Assembly (NCBI RefSeq): GCF_001039355.2
Contig: NW_019775968.1
Coordinates: forward strand, 1,526,448 to 1,590,447
Length of the DNA stretch: 64,000 bases
Source of the DNA: Lingula anatina
Taxonomy: Eukaryota > Brachiopoda > Lingulata > Lingulida > Lingulidae
Direction: 5' to 3'
The notes under the pieces are model-generated. The model was not told the origin of the DNA and did not search any database. It saw nothing but the letters and a program-made list of their open reading frames with translations. Both the position numbers and the translations under genes were made by a program. How positions within the stretch are numbered: position 1 is the first letter of the stretch; each line of letters opens with the position of its first letter. Shown in pieces: positions 52,296-63,098 of the stretch.

Positions 52296-52726
52296 TCAAT
52301 TTTAGTCAATGCATGATCTGAACACTTGATTGTGCACTGAACCTTCTGTTTATTTCACGTTATTTTAGGTTGCTATATGAACCAAGTGGAAAGCAAAAGT
52401 AAAAAATCTGTGGCTTAAATCTATTAAGTCAGCGCTTTAAGAGAAAACGATTAAATAGCCTACATATTTACCATTTCTTACTGAAACATACATAAAGCAT
52501 TCCTTGGTTATTTAAAAGAGATTCGCGCACTTAAAAAAGGCACCGATTCGCTTAATGCCATGACCGAAATCTCTTGACTTGAATAATTTAGCGGCTAAAA
52601 ATCTCGGCGTAATTTTTTACATACCTCTGTGTCATTCTTACTCAATTCTTGATCAAGGCTACGGAATTCATTGTGCCATACAAGCCAGTGTATAGGAAAG
52701 TCTTGTCTTATAGACTTTTCCGACAT
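43938..52726 (-). CDS. ANKRD13: Ankyrin repeat domain protein 13 (ANKRD13 family), complete
   Basis: Exons in transcript order: 52726-52625, 52113-51978, 51522-51398, 51071-51026, 50864-50811, 50671-50582, 50315-50065, 49686-49525, then exons 9-12 in two tandem copies (see the two duplicated blocks), then 44703-44621, 44444-44342, 44075-43938. With one copy of exons 9-12 the protein is 610 aa, near the usual family length; with both it would be 791 aa in frame. The N-terminal ankyrin repeats include [16 protein letters not shown] and [17 protein letters not shown] central domain of GPCR-chaperone type contains [24 protein letters not shown] and [13 protein letters not shown]. Ubiquitin-interacting motifs lie in exon 12 ([14 protein letters not shown]) and at the C-terminus ([21 protein letters not shown]). 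Known for vertebrate members: binding Lys63-linked ubiquitin on endocytosed receptors at the plasma membrane and endosomes. The start was chosen because [19 protein letters not shown] aligns with the family N-terminus. Confidence 0.96.
44909..46694 (-). repeat. Tandem duplicate block A of ANKRD13 exons 9-12
   Basis: Contains exon 9 (46662-46534), 10 (45878-45728), 11 (45521-45360) and 12 (45050-44950), all open and with canonical splice sites. The block matches 46792-49240 through introns as well as exons, with small indels. Exon differences from block B are few: one in exon 9, two in exon 10, one in exon 11 (Met where block B has Val) and one in exon 12. Val is also what I recall in the human relative. 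The unit is 543 coding nt, phase 0 at both ends. Confidence 0.95.
46118..46165. repeat. Possible dispersed-repeat fragment in ANKRD13 intron 9 (block A)
   Basis: The phrase AATTATTTTTATATGGCGCAT followed by AATCTCACTGTGCCTTACAAA resembles a motif I recall as widely dispersed in marine invertebrate genomes (TTTATATAGCGC...GCGCTTTACAA). The block B counterpart is near 48655-48708. Similarity is from memory only. Confidence 0.3.
46695..46791. other. GC-rich junction sequence with an N and two hairpins
   Basis: Between the two duplicate blocks, a single N at 46709 is followed by about 80 bases of GC-rich DNA unlike its surroundings. It has two stem-capable segments: GTCCGG...CCGGAC (46718-46746) and GTACCGCCAGCG / CGCTGGTGGTAC around a CTAA loop (46764-46791). 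It has no counterpart at the far edges of the blocks. It could be a mobile-element end, a vector or adaptor remnant, or an assembly gap edge. Confidence 0.6.
46792..49240 (-). repeat. Tandem duplicate block B of ANKRD13 exons 9-12
   Basis: Contains exon 9 (49209-49081), 10 (48442-48292), 11 (48083-47922) and 12 (46933-46833), each intact. It is longer than block A mainly because a 703-bp TTAA-type element sits in the intron between exons 11 and 12. Being next to exon 8, it would be spliced first. The few exon differences are the size expected of alleles in a highly polymorphic marine animal, so haplotype misassembly is as likely as true duplication. Confidence 0.95.
47070..47772. mobile_element. 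703-bp nonautonomous element with TTAA target duplication
   Basis: It is absent from block A at the matching intron position, where the sequence reads straight through TATTAAACTG, so both edges are defined. TTAA flanks both sides (47066-47069, 47773-47776). The terminal inverted repeats share the exact 13-mer ATAATAACTCTTC, each starting four bases inside the edge after AG. The interior has a repeated AAAATCTCTTAAGAGATT palindrome near 47578-47628 and no transposase-like frame. TTAA targets are typical of piggyBac- and Kolobok-type transposases; which one cannot be decided here. Confidence 0.85.
51678..51845. mobile_element. MITE with CAGGCCCGTAGCCAG terminal inverted repeats (second copy)
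   Basis: 168 bp in ANKRD13 intron 2. The left end is CAGGCCCGTAGCCAGG and the right end CTGGCTACGGGCCTG, a perfect inverted repeat. TAAAC flanks both sides (51673-51677, 51846-51850). It is the same family and orientation as the copy at 42082-42258. Confidence 0.9.
52222..52292. repeat. (TA)n microsatellite in ANKRD13 intron 1
   Basis: About 35 TA units without interruption, about 110 bases on the exon 1 side of exon 2, i.e. upstream of its acceptor in the transcript. Such tracts are self-complementary and highly variable in length. Confidence 0.95.
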
Positions 52727-53306
52727 ATTAGATGTAAAATCATAGAGAGGCGTGATGAAACCTAAAAGTATATGTCCTTACGGATGTTCGACAGTCAACC
52801 AAGTTTGTTGTTGCCATCCAACGGTTCTGTCGTTCGAGTGGAAGGTACAAGCCCTTTAATTATATAAGCAAATGAGTTATATTTGATACATTCATTAAAA
52901 AATTTAACGATAAAATCGACAAAATCATGGTACATACAATGAAACACACTTAAAATAAATAAAATCAACATATTTTACGACATATAGGATGAGATCATCG
53001 CTCAGGTACTTGTTATGCATACAGTTTCGCTGCACGTTTTGCTAAATATGTTTAACAATAAACATTTTGAGGAAGTGAGGTAAAATATTCCTATTCTCAA
53101 AATAATATGCAAATGATTTTAGAAAAATAACGTATTTCTAATGTGACATCCATGATGGAAGATCGATTTCTTGGTATTCGAAACTTATACCCGTACAACG
53201 GGAAAACTTCCGCATCCACCATCTTTATTGTCACTGCAGGGTCTGACACCCATTTGGAATTCGGCACTATCATTCCACCCCTGTATGTCAGCGCAACAGT
53301 GCTTTC
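52727..53306. promoter_or_regulatory. Shared divergent 5' region of ANKRD13 (-) and GIT (+)
   Basis: 580 bp separate the two start codons, which point away from each other, so both promoters and 5' UTRs must fit here unless noncoding leader exons lie elsewhere. No TATA box at a convincing position was seen. The half nearer GIT has more CG dinucleotides than the surrounding introns. CCACCATCTT at about 53216-53225 is one base from the CCGCCATCTT type of YY1 site. ATG at 53143 opens a frame that overlaps the GIT start out of frame. Confidence 0.65.
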
Positions 53307-56300
53307 ATGTCCCGGGGAAAGGGTAGAACTCCGAGCGAGATCTGCTCCGATTGCGGAGCCCCAGGTACGTACTGATTAAAGTTAAGGCGACATTTTTTTC
53401 TGCATTATTCATCTCCGTCCTTTCTTGCTGTGAAAATTGGTTGGGAAAAGCGATACTGACTCACTGTGTTTTAATCAATTTCAGATGGTGTGCACTCTGT
53501 CATCGATTCATTATTTATTACTTAGGTTGAATGTGTCATAGAGATTGAATGGGTTTGTGCAAATTAAGGAACGACTTCAAAAGTTTGTAGAAAAAATTGA
53601 ATGCGTGCAGATCTTGCTATAATTTGTCAACAAAGAAAGGTGGCATTGGGAGCGCTTACTGCATTCAACTTACAATGTGCAAATTGAACATACATCTTAC
53701 TATTCACAGTGTTAATATTTTATTTTCCAATCTTTGATGTATCAGTCGAAAATGGTCTTATGTTTTTTGAATATCCACTGATAACTTCAGGGTGCAGAAG
53801 TTCTTGCTAACTCTGAGTAATGCATTTCTTTCCTGGCGACTGATTTGACAAACACTCTTCAAGTATTGTTAATTATTTCTTTCTATTATATGTAGGACAG
53901 CCTGTCCATGTCCAACTGGGGGCATTTAATTCTGTGCTGCTCTTTGTAACTGTCTTCAGGAGACATCAGTATGACTATATTGTAGACACCTTTTCTTGAT
54001 ACAGATATTTTTATTTTGTATTCAGATGCTTTCTAGGTATTTTGTTGCCTTGCCTTAACCTACTTAATACTGATATAGTTAAGTAAGAGTAAGGCATAGC
54101 TGCCTATTCACCTTACTCTATCTTTAGTTTTTGGTTACAGTGATAATAGAATGCGTTATCAGTTTCATCTTCAAAGGTACAAGCATTTAAAACTGAAACT
54201 GTGGTGTAGACAAATGTATAAAAAGTACAGGGAGAAAAAGATTACTTCTACATTATAACATGCCATGAACAGTACCAGACGTTCACCTTTTTCATACTAA
54301 AATTTTTATTATAATGTACATGCTTCTGTATTTTAAGTGAACAGAAAACTAGACTATTTTAAAAGTCTGGTTATTTGCTTACAGGTCAGTGGGAGGACAT
54401 TGTGGACAGAGTGGATGATAATTGTAAAATTATAATATTAAAGTGTAAAGTAATATGTGAAAAGCATGATACATTTAATAGAAACATTACAAATTTAATC
54501 TGTTAAGAAGGTGACTGGATATTCTGTCTGTCTTGTTCAGGTAAATATTTTCAAAAGTTGAGAAAATGTAGCATTGTCCACCTGTTCATTTACAAATTTA
54601 TAGGGTATAAAAGCTGTTTCATGTTAAATATTTGTGTATTCTCTTTTGTGAGAGCTAAAGTCAAATGGGTGGTTTATAACTGCCCTTGTTGTATGGAGAA
54701 CCTAGGGTCAATTTAACTGATTCACTAGAAATCTTGATATTTATGTGATGTGTAATACACTATAAGCTTAAAACAAATGGTATCAAAAGCTGGCATCCTC
54801 CAACCTCTTACTGCATACAGGTTTTATTTGTGCAAAATCCTAAAAAGTATGCAATAGCTGATTATTAGTTAATATGATGGATTGCTACACAAAAAATAGT
54901 ATACATATTTAATTTGGTGAAGTTTTGATGGTGGATCTGCTGAAGATAACTGTGTTAAAGTTAGCGATGTGATTTAGCACTGACTCAAGTTGCATCTTTT
55001 TGTTGTGTAGTTGAGCTGTAGTAATTCCATCTCCTTCTTTGAATCCTTGTAGAGGAGACTGTTATGTTTTCTTTAACCATTCATTTCCATGTGAAGAAAA
55101 ATTGAAAGTGAAGAATCATGTCAGGTTTTGCTTCCATTTTCAATGGGCCTCTTGTCTCGGTCTTGGATAGCACCCACTGTTTTGGTGCATAGAGCAAATT
55201 ACCATTATTATTATTATAATATATGTTTGGGATATATCTAAAGCTTATATAGCTAAAACTCCGCTACTACAGCACCATGACACAAGGGAACACATTTTTA
55301 CTGTGCAATAAATAAACCTTTAAAGTCCCCAAGTTTACTCCTACTGTGATGTTATTTTATATTCAAACAAGGACCCATGCGCTAATACCTGATATTTGAA
55401 CATAATAAGCTAGTTTTTAAAACTAGATGGTCCATAACAATGCACTTCTACACAGTCCCTTACTGGTCAAACATGTAATGTGAGATGTTGATGATAGCAT
55501 ATTGATGGTTTACTGCCACCCATCTAAAACTATCTGGAAAGTAGAGTGTTTATATAAGATAATACAGTACTGTAAGTTACTTAATTTAAATATATGAAAT
55601 GGTTGTGAACAATTTTAGTTAATGGATCGACTGCAGCTTTTGTGTGCATATCCCAACTGGTTCTCTGTAAACTGTGTATATAGTGTGGATTATGGGAAAA
55701 TCATTATACCCTGTAATGGCTAAATGTGTTCAGGTACATTTAATAACTTTAGCATTGTTGCTGCAGATCCCAGCTGGGCCTCTGTGAACCGTGGGGTGTT
55801 GATGTGTGATGAGTGCTGCAGCATCCACAGAAGTCTGGGAAGACACATATCACATGTCAAGTCACTCAAGAAGGGAAACTGGCATCCTACTCTTTTGCAG
55901 GTAAGTCAAAAATCATGTTTTCACATCTGCCAATTTGCTCTGTGTAGCAGGCCTCGGAAACAATAATTGCCATTTAGGATCACAAGCCTCAGATTTGTGA
56001 GCGCAAACGCTCAAATTAACAACATGAAAGATGATTTCATGGCACAGACTTTACTCTTGATGAAAAATACAAGATATTTACTTCAATTGTTTGATTTTAC
56101 AGTAGTTTAGATTTATCAGAATGAGCCAAATCAGCCAAGAAACAATTACAAGGCAGTAGCTGTACGCATAAGGGTTCTTTTTCTTAACCCCGACAGAAGA
56201 TACAAAAAAAAATAAAATACTGCATGGTAGAGCTTAGCTTTCCAAGATTCCTAGTGGAAAAAGAGTGACATTTTCTCCTCTTTCTTCTTTAAAAAGGAGA

Positions 56301-59300
56301 ATTTTTTCTTGATGTCTACACCAAGGCCCAATTGAGTGGCTAGAGCTTTATTGACAGAATTTGACGAAAGGAATGTTAATTGCTGTAGTCACTCAAAGCT
56401 TGGACTAGATGAAATATCTGAGCAGTGTGGAAAATGCATTTTTGCCAGTATAACCACAGTGGAAGTGTAATTATCTGCAGTGTGCATGAATTTACTTTAT
56501 CAATAGAATAATAAATGAAAAATAAATAGAAGGTCTCAAAACAAATCGAACTAATATATTTTTATGATCTACTATCCATATATGCGTATTAATATGGAAG
56601 CAGTGCACTCTTGACAATCTCCGACACAGGACAGAGTGTACTGACAGGTAGGTAAGAAGATTATCGGTTCATGGTATGTTTGGTTTGGCTGCTAATTTTA
56701 CATTTATTGTGGTTTGAATCGTTAATTTGGGTGTTCGTGCTCACAAATCTGAGGCTCGAGTTTGCTAACAGCTAATTGGTTTATAAATAAGCATTGTGTA
56801 GGGTTGCAGTTAGCACAATGTTTTGAGGTGCCAGGCCTATTTTCATGAAAAATACCCCTCATTTTTGAAATAAAAGGTGATGGAGATGAACTCCGCACTG
56901 TTTACAGAGAGAGTTGAAAATAAGTTTGAAGCCCTTAGTGAAAAACCTATTGCAGCTTTCAAGTGTGTTAAGGAATCCATGTAATTATACCCAGTGCTTT
57001 CATGCAGCCTATGTTTGTATTACTTGTCTGAGCACCTAAAAATGTGTTGTTCTACAATGTTGAAGACTAGGTTCTCAGTAGAATAATATATTAATTTATT
57101 TATTTGAATTAAATTGTTGGTGTTTCAACAGCAGAATGTGAAAATTATTCTTTATATTGCATTTATGTTATAAAAATTAAAGAAAAACTGGCAGTTGTGA
57201 TGCATAGATAAGAAGTGGGACTTAAATGTGGAACAGACTAATTGAATTGACAAGACATAATGTTCATTGCTATAAAAAGAATGTTTTTCTTTTCACTACT
57301 GCTTATGCTCACTCATGCATAAGATTTGTTTAAGTCAAATATCAAATAGCTGGAAAGTTTTTAAGTCAAAATGTTGATAAATTGGCAGCGTTTAAAAAAT
57401 AATGCTTTATCATTACTCAAACTGAGGTGTATTTTGGCATTTCGCAAAAAACAGTTATTCTCTAACTGAGTCTTGACTGAGTCTTTTAAAAAAGTAATGC
57501 CAATAAAAGATAGACAAAATGACATGCATGCTTTCAGGTGAAATATTAAATTCATGTTCTTGCAGATTTGAAAGAAGGGGAATGCATTTCATATATAATA
57601 AACCCTCCTCTCCTGCCCTCCAAACTGTGTACATAATATTTTGACTTCGTAATTCACATTCCACTGTGCTTTATCATTTCAAAAAGTGTTTTTTGTATTT
57701 AAAATTGCCGTTAAAGGTTTCTCATTAATTTTTACTATATATATTATTTAACAACCTTAAATGATCCTCTGTGGAAAAAAAATGTGTAATTTTCTAAGGA
57801 GATGCTGTTTATTATACCCAGTTCCTCTTAGTATGTAAGGCTTTATTTTGACCTTGTTAATTGTGTGGTGTTTTTTGTTACAGATGGTTCATCAGTTAGT
57901 GAGTCAGAGTACCAACAGTATTTGGGAGCACACACTCTTGGATCCAACACAGAACAAACAAGGCCGGAGGAAACCCAACCCCAGAGATCAGCTACAGTAA
58001 GTCAACCAACCCTGCACACCATCTCTTCCCCAGTTCTAACCCCCCTGCAGTGTTTATTGGAATGAGGTATTGATCGCTGCACTATTACCTGTTAAATGCT
58101 ATTACCCTCTAAGTGTTTTCACTTTTTTGTTTCCCTCTTGAGTAAAGAGTGATGACTGTTTAATCCTATTCTGTAGCAATGGTAGATTGGATTTTTACCA
58201 TTCTGTTTGGAATGTAGGGCTTTGTAAATACTAATAAGCTTATGTTGCACATGGAGAAAAAATGACCAAAAAGATTATATCAAAAGCAAGATAGGACACT
58301 TTAAGATAAATACAAGGGGGTACTTGAAAGCACTCTGTATCCTGATCACCTAATTAGGCTAATTTTTGTGTATGTATTAAAAGTGGCAGTGAGGTAAGAC
58401 AATTCAATGTTTACTGGCAGAATCAACATTTGGGTATTGAACATATGTATTTAAAATATCTAATATCCTATTTGCATGTTTAAAGGTATACATTCTTCAG
58501 TATGGTATTGAAATTAATTTAGAATGAAAATATTAAAAATTAGCAGAGTTTTAAATATTCTGACACATTCAACACACATTTTACATTCAGTATGAATGGT
58601 ATGCTTTTCTCCCTATTTGGAATTCTATGACTAAGACAGATAGAAACTAAGGCCTCAGTGGAATGTGCCTGGGTTCTTACAGTTCTTGTGCAGGCAATCA
58701 GTCAGTGACTTTGCTCTTCTCTGGGCAGATATTTGCTACTTTTCATGTACACTTCTTGCGATATGATGTGCTCTCCAGGCAATTCCTGTTTTCCAGAGTA
58801 TACATCTTTTTGTTTTCTTCCTAGTCCAATGAAAGCAGATTTCATCAGAGCCAAGTACCAGTTCTTAGCATTTGCTCAAAAACCCAAAGATGAGGAAAAT
58901 CAATCAGTAGAAGATCTTAGCAAGGTAAGTTTAGTTTCATGATATGGCAAGCATATTGGAAGGTCAAAAGAGTTTAGGACCATGTTATTGTGTAGGAGAG
59001 AGTTATTTTTGTAGTATAGTGGCATTTGTCAGGAAACTTTTTATTCAGTATAGGAACAGAAATCTATTTACACACCCTTTCACTAAGCATGTTTATAAAT
59101 TGCCCATATCTACAATTATGTCCCAGGAGGTGCCGAAATAACATTTCCCAGATATCATCTGCAAAATTGATTAAACACTCTGAGAAAAAGGAATTGGAGT
59201 TATAATGAACTTGTATTCAAACTTACTGTGAAGCAATGTTAGACAAATATAGATCGAAATGAGTCATATTTATTGTAGGAAAATAAAAAAATTTCATTTC

Positions 59301-62300
59301 CAAAGATGCATTTCCTTGAGCGATGGAAAAAATCTCCTTTGTATTTTAAAGCAAGCACTATTGATTTCCTAGAAACAGCAACACATTCTAACTAATGTAA
59401 TAGTAACTGAAAGAAAAGCTGACATCAAGAAACTTATGTTGATAATCAATATTTGCACGATGCATTGCCTTTGTAAGTGTTACTTTTAAGCCCAGGAGTA
59501 TACTCGAACGGTCCATCAGTAAAGAGAGTGTGATCTAGTAATGTACAGAAGATACATTTTTGCCCCTGAGATATGAAATACTTTGAGTTAATTAAACATA
59601 ATTAACAGGTTTTAGTTGTGTACTTAGCTATAGAAGAGAAAAGAAATGACAAAACATTTGCTCGCAGATCTGTAATATTTTATAAGTAAATACTTGTTTG
59701 CCAAATAAGTCAACTATAACTTTTCATAATTTTGATTCATATATGTGTAAAGGAATATTTTCATATGTAATGTAAACATAACAAGGATGTATATGATTGA
59801 TATTCGCTGCTGCTCTTCGTGCTGAGCTGTTTCATAAGTGCATATTTCCTTTAAGATAGGACATTGGCATAGGAATCCACTAAATAGTTTGCCAGATATT
59901 TTGACATTTAACCCCCCGCCATGCTGTTTTTGGGGGCTTCTAATTGTTTCTTTATGATTTCAGCAACTCCATTCCTGTGTGAGAACGGGCAATCTTGAGA
60001 CAACGCTGAGGTTACTGTCATTTGGAGCTAATCCAAACTACTTTCATCAGGTAACATTGAGCTGAAGTGCAGAGTATACATGTTTGTTAACTCATAGCTC
60101 TCAGTACTTGTATATGTGATTATCATTTGCACAGTTTCATGTTATTTTCAAATAAGATAAAAACTTGACATTAACATGGTATACTATAACACAGAATTAC
60201 ACAACATAACACAAACAATGGTAAAACTGTCATTTTGTTGTTTTTACACAATTTCCTTTGGTCTCCTGTTTGATAATGTCACACTGATTTGAGCTTATTC
60301 TGTGATAGTGAAGCTGCAAAATAGTTAAATATGATTTTTAGTTGATTTCTAGTGGGAAGAGTTGCATTTTATATTATGAAGGTGATGTAGTGAAAAAATA
60401 TCAAACGTCTTTTCATTTGACAAAGGTATTCCGATCATAAATTTTTACTTTGAGATTTTTCACGAGGATGAAGGCCAATGAGGAGACTGTCTGTTAGTAG
60501 GCATTAACAAAAATAAGACTGGACTTTTTTAATTTTGCATCCTAAAATTATGTTGAAAATTGTTTTAGGAGCGTGGTAATTGTCCCATTCATGTGGCTGC
60601 CCAGTCAGGCCAGGCAACTCAGGTGGAACTAGTGGTCATCTATGGTGCTGATCCAGGAGCAGTGGACAGTGGTGGAAAAACAGCTGCAGATTATGCAAAG
60701 TATGTGTTCTTCATAAGAGAAACATTTTCTAGGAAGCATTAACTGGTTTAAGAACTGGGAGCAGTTGTGGAAAGCTTGCACATTTTGTAAAGATTATGTG
60801 TTTCTTTTGATATTATGTTATCAAGAGGACAAGATGTTCATTTGACACTCATTGTAAAACAACAATAGTTGTAGTTGTCAGTTGTCTTGGGAAACTTTAC
60901 AAGGAACTGAGCAGCTGCTGATCCTTATAATCAAAAGATAAATACATACACAAACTAATTATTGCTGCCATCCACTCTGTGACCATAGGTTGTATTTTAT
61001 CTTGCCACTTCAGTGACAGAGGTGAGATTTGACGAAGAGTAAAATGATGGAAATGAATCGAATCAAGATCTCAGCTTGTTTCTGAATTAATGTTGATATG
61101 TTCTGGTATTTTCTGGTGTTTTTGTTTTCCATGTACATATGAAAATACTCGCAATTCAATCCATTTTTAGGGCTGAGGGCTACACGGATTTATCAAATCG
61201 AATAGTGGAACTTCAGTATGAACTTACAGACAGATTAGCTTATTATTTATGTGGTAGAAAACCAGGTAAAGCAGCTTTGTCCTATAGTAAAAATAAGTCA
61301 TCATAATGCCAGTTGTTAAACCAATTATGTGAATAATTATAGCAATGTTCATTTTATGTCTGGTATTTATGAATTAATGTTCTTTATACAGAAGTTTGAC
61401 TAGATGGATATTTAAATCAAAGTAATAAGTCATTTAATCAAACATAAAAATTACAATTACATGGTGATGTCATTGTCTTTTAGCTATGGACTGGTTATCA
61501 TTTTTAATGTATATGGAAACAACATTCACACATTTGTTTCTTTTGCTACAGATCATAAAATGGGACAGCATTTTATTATACCAGAAATGGCTGACAGGTA
61601 GGATTTTTTTCTACAAATATCAAACATTTCTCATTTAAGAGGTTTCTCTTTGTCTTTGTCAAGAGTCAACAACACATAGAATTAACTGTTGGGAGTGATT
61701 TAAGTTGGAATACAAAAAAGCAAAATGAGGATTCAATAAAAATTTAAGTGGTAAAATATTCTCTTGATGCAAAATGCAAGATATTTACTTCAATCTTTTG
61801 ATTTTACAGTAGTTTAGATTTATCAGAATTAGCCAAAGCAGCCAAGAAACAATTACAAGGCGTAAGTATTATATTTACTTTGTCACGCCTAAACACACTT
61901 AAGATACTTCTAGTCATATTAATATGATATTATCTATGGGGGGAGGGGGGGAAGGTTTAATCTACAATACCCAGGCACAAGATACTTTTGAACATCTGAA
62001 ATCTGCAGTTCCATGTAACTTTTCTTTGTATACTCAACTAATTTTTATGACTTAAAATTCATTCACAAACGTATAATGTTTAGACAGCAGAGCATCTATT
62101 TTGGATTTATCTTATACATGTATTTCATTCCTTCAGTTACCTAACCATTTGTTTGAAGAATTGGCCATGGATGTATATGATGAAGTGGACAGAAGAGAGA
62201 ATGATAAAAGTAAGAAATATTGCTTTTAGACTCCAGGGCCCAAGACTGTTTCAGACTCTATATCTGAACAAGTATTAAAAGAACTAATAGAAGTCTCTCA

Positions 62301-63098
62301 ATGTGAGAGTATTAAGAGAACTTACAGAACTCTGTCAATGTCATAGTATAAAAGAACTAATGGGATGCTCTCAACGTGAGAGTATAATAAGAACTCTGTG
62401 TGTGTGTTCCTCATAGCAAAATGGCTTTAGGATGAAATGAAAAATCTGTGAGAAATTTTCATCATTATAATCTCTATATATAACACTTTTCTGTAATATT
62501 TCAGTATGGTTGGGCTCACAGAACCACAATGCTCTGGTCAGTGATAGACAAGCAGTTCCCTTCTTGCCAGTAAATCCAGAATTTTCTTCAACGAGAAATC
62601 AGGTAATGCCTTAGATTATGCTATTAATGAGTAAATATGTGATTTTTTAGATTTTTTTTATTACATCTGTGAGCATTACAGTTGGTATCACTGGTGCTTG
62701 TAGAATATGGCAGTGTTAATATCCTGAAATTTGAAAAGTCGGCATGTTTTTGTTTTTTTAGTGAGAAAACCGGCTTAGAGATGGAATTTGTTTTTATATT
62801 TTATTGTTATTTTAAAACAAAATGAATTAGACCTTTAATTGCCATTTATGTATTTATATAATGACTTCTGCCCCTGACCAGTTTCCTATACCTATACCTA
62901 ACAGTACAGATAATGTACTGTTGATAATCCTTGTTTCAAAAAACTTTATTGTATGTAATTCATCAATCTTTCAGGGTCGGCAGAAGCTAGCCAGGTTTAA
63001 TGCTAGAGAGTTTGCAACATTAATCATAGATGTCTTGAGTGATGCCAAAAGGCGGCAGCAAGGAATAACTAGTCCTGTACATACACCACGTGATAGAG
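53307..63098 (+). CDS. GIT: GIT-family ArfGAP scaffold (5' part, 12 exons; continues past right edge)
   Basis: Exons: 53307-53364, 55767-55900, 57884-57996, 58825-58924, 59964-60050, 60569-60699, 61171-61265, 61552-61597, 61810-61861, 62137-62209, 62505-62602, 62975-63098. They join in frame for 370 codons plus one base. The N-terminal ArfGAP zinc finger has Cys13, Cys16, Cys33, Cys36 (spacing C-x2-C-x16-C-x2-C) and the catalytic-type arginine Arg41 in CSIHRSLGRH. Ankyrin repeats follow (exons 5-7: HSCVRTGNLETTLRLL; CPIHVAAQSGQATQVELVV), then DRLAYYLCGRKPDHK, SLDLSELAKAAKKQL, ELAMDVYDEVDRREND, and the first Spa2-homology repeat (GRQKLARFNAREFATLIIDV). Known for GIT1/GIT2: GTPase activation of ARF proteins and assembly with PIX at focal adhesions, endosomes and synapses. 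The second SHD repeat, coiled coil and paxillin-binding domain must lie beyond 64,000. Start chosen because MSRGKGRTP matches the family's MSRKGP start. Confidence 0.96.
55985..56756. mobile_element. Inverted-repeat-bounded element in GIT intron 2 carrying a copied GIT exon
   Basis: The left edge (55985-56020) reads AGCCTCAGATTTGTGAGC... then ...CAAATTAAC. The right edge (56721-56756) is its inverted repeat: GTTAATTTG...GCTCACAAATCTGAGGCT. About 36 bases pair with a handful of mismatches. No clear target duplication was seen at the edges. Inside lies a copy of GIT exon 9 with its upstream intron sequence. The rest of the interior is noncoding and AT-rich. Confidence 0.65.
56054..56154 (+). 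pseudogene. Decayed duplicate of GIT exon 9 with 5' intron flank
   Basis: About 100 bases match 61761-61861, with roughly six mismatches. The match covers some 48 bases of intron upstream, the TTTTACAG acceptor and the whole 52-nt exon (56103-56154). Two exon differences exist: TTA to TGA makes a stop at 56122-56124, and AAAGCA becomes AAATCA. The donor is destroyed: the real exon continues GTAAGT, the copy AGTAGC. Presence of the intron flank shows a DNA-level copy and not retroposition. Confidence 0.9.
62272..62397. repeat. Degenerate tandem repeat, unit about 73 bp
   Basis: AAAAGAACTAATAG near 62277 recurs as AAAAGAACTAATGG near 62350. Each is followed by a CTCTCAA(T/C)GTGAGAGTAT motif, itself a small inverted repeat, and then AGAAC. 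It lies in the GIT intron after exon 10. Confidence 0.7.

Noticed and set aside
62290-62400. Direct repeats with internal inverted repeats, CRISPR-like at first glance
   Set aside because: Only about two degenerate copies inside an animal intron, with no regular spacers. It is a simple degenerate tandem repeat.
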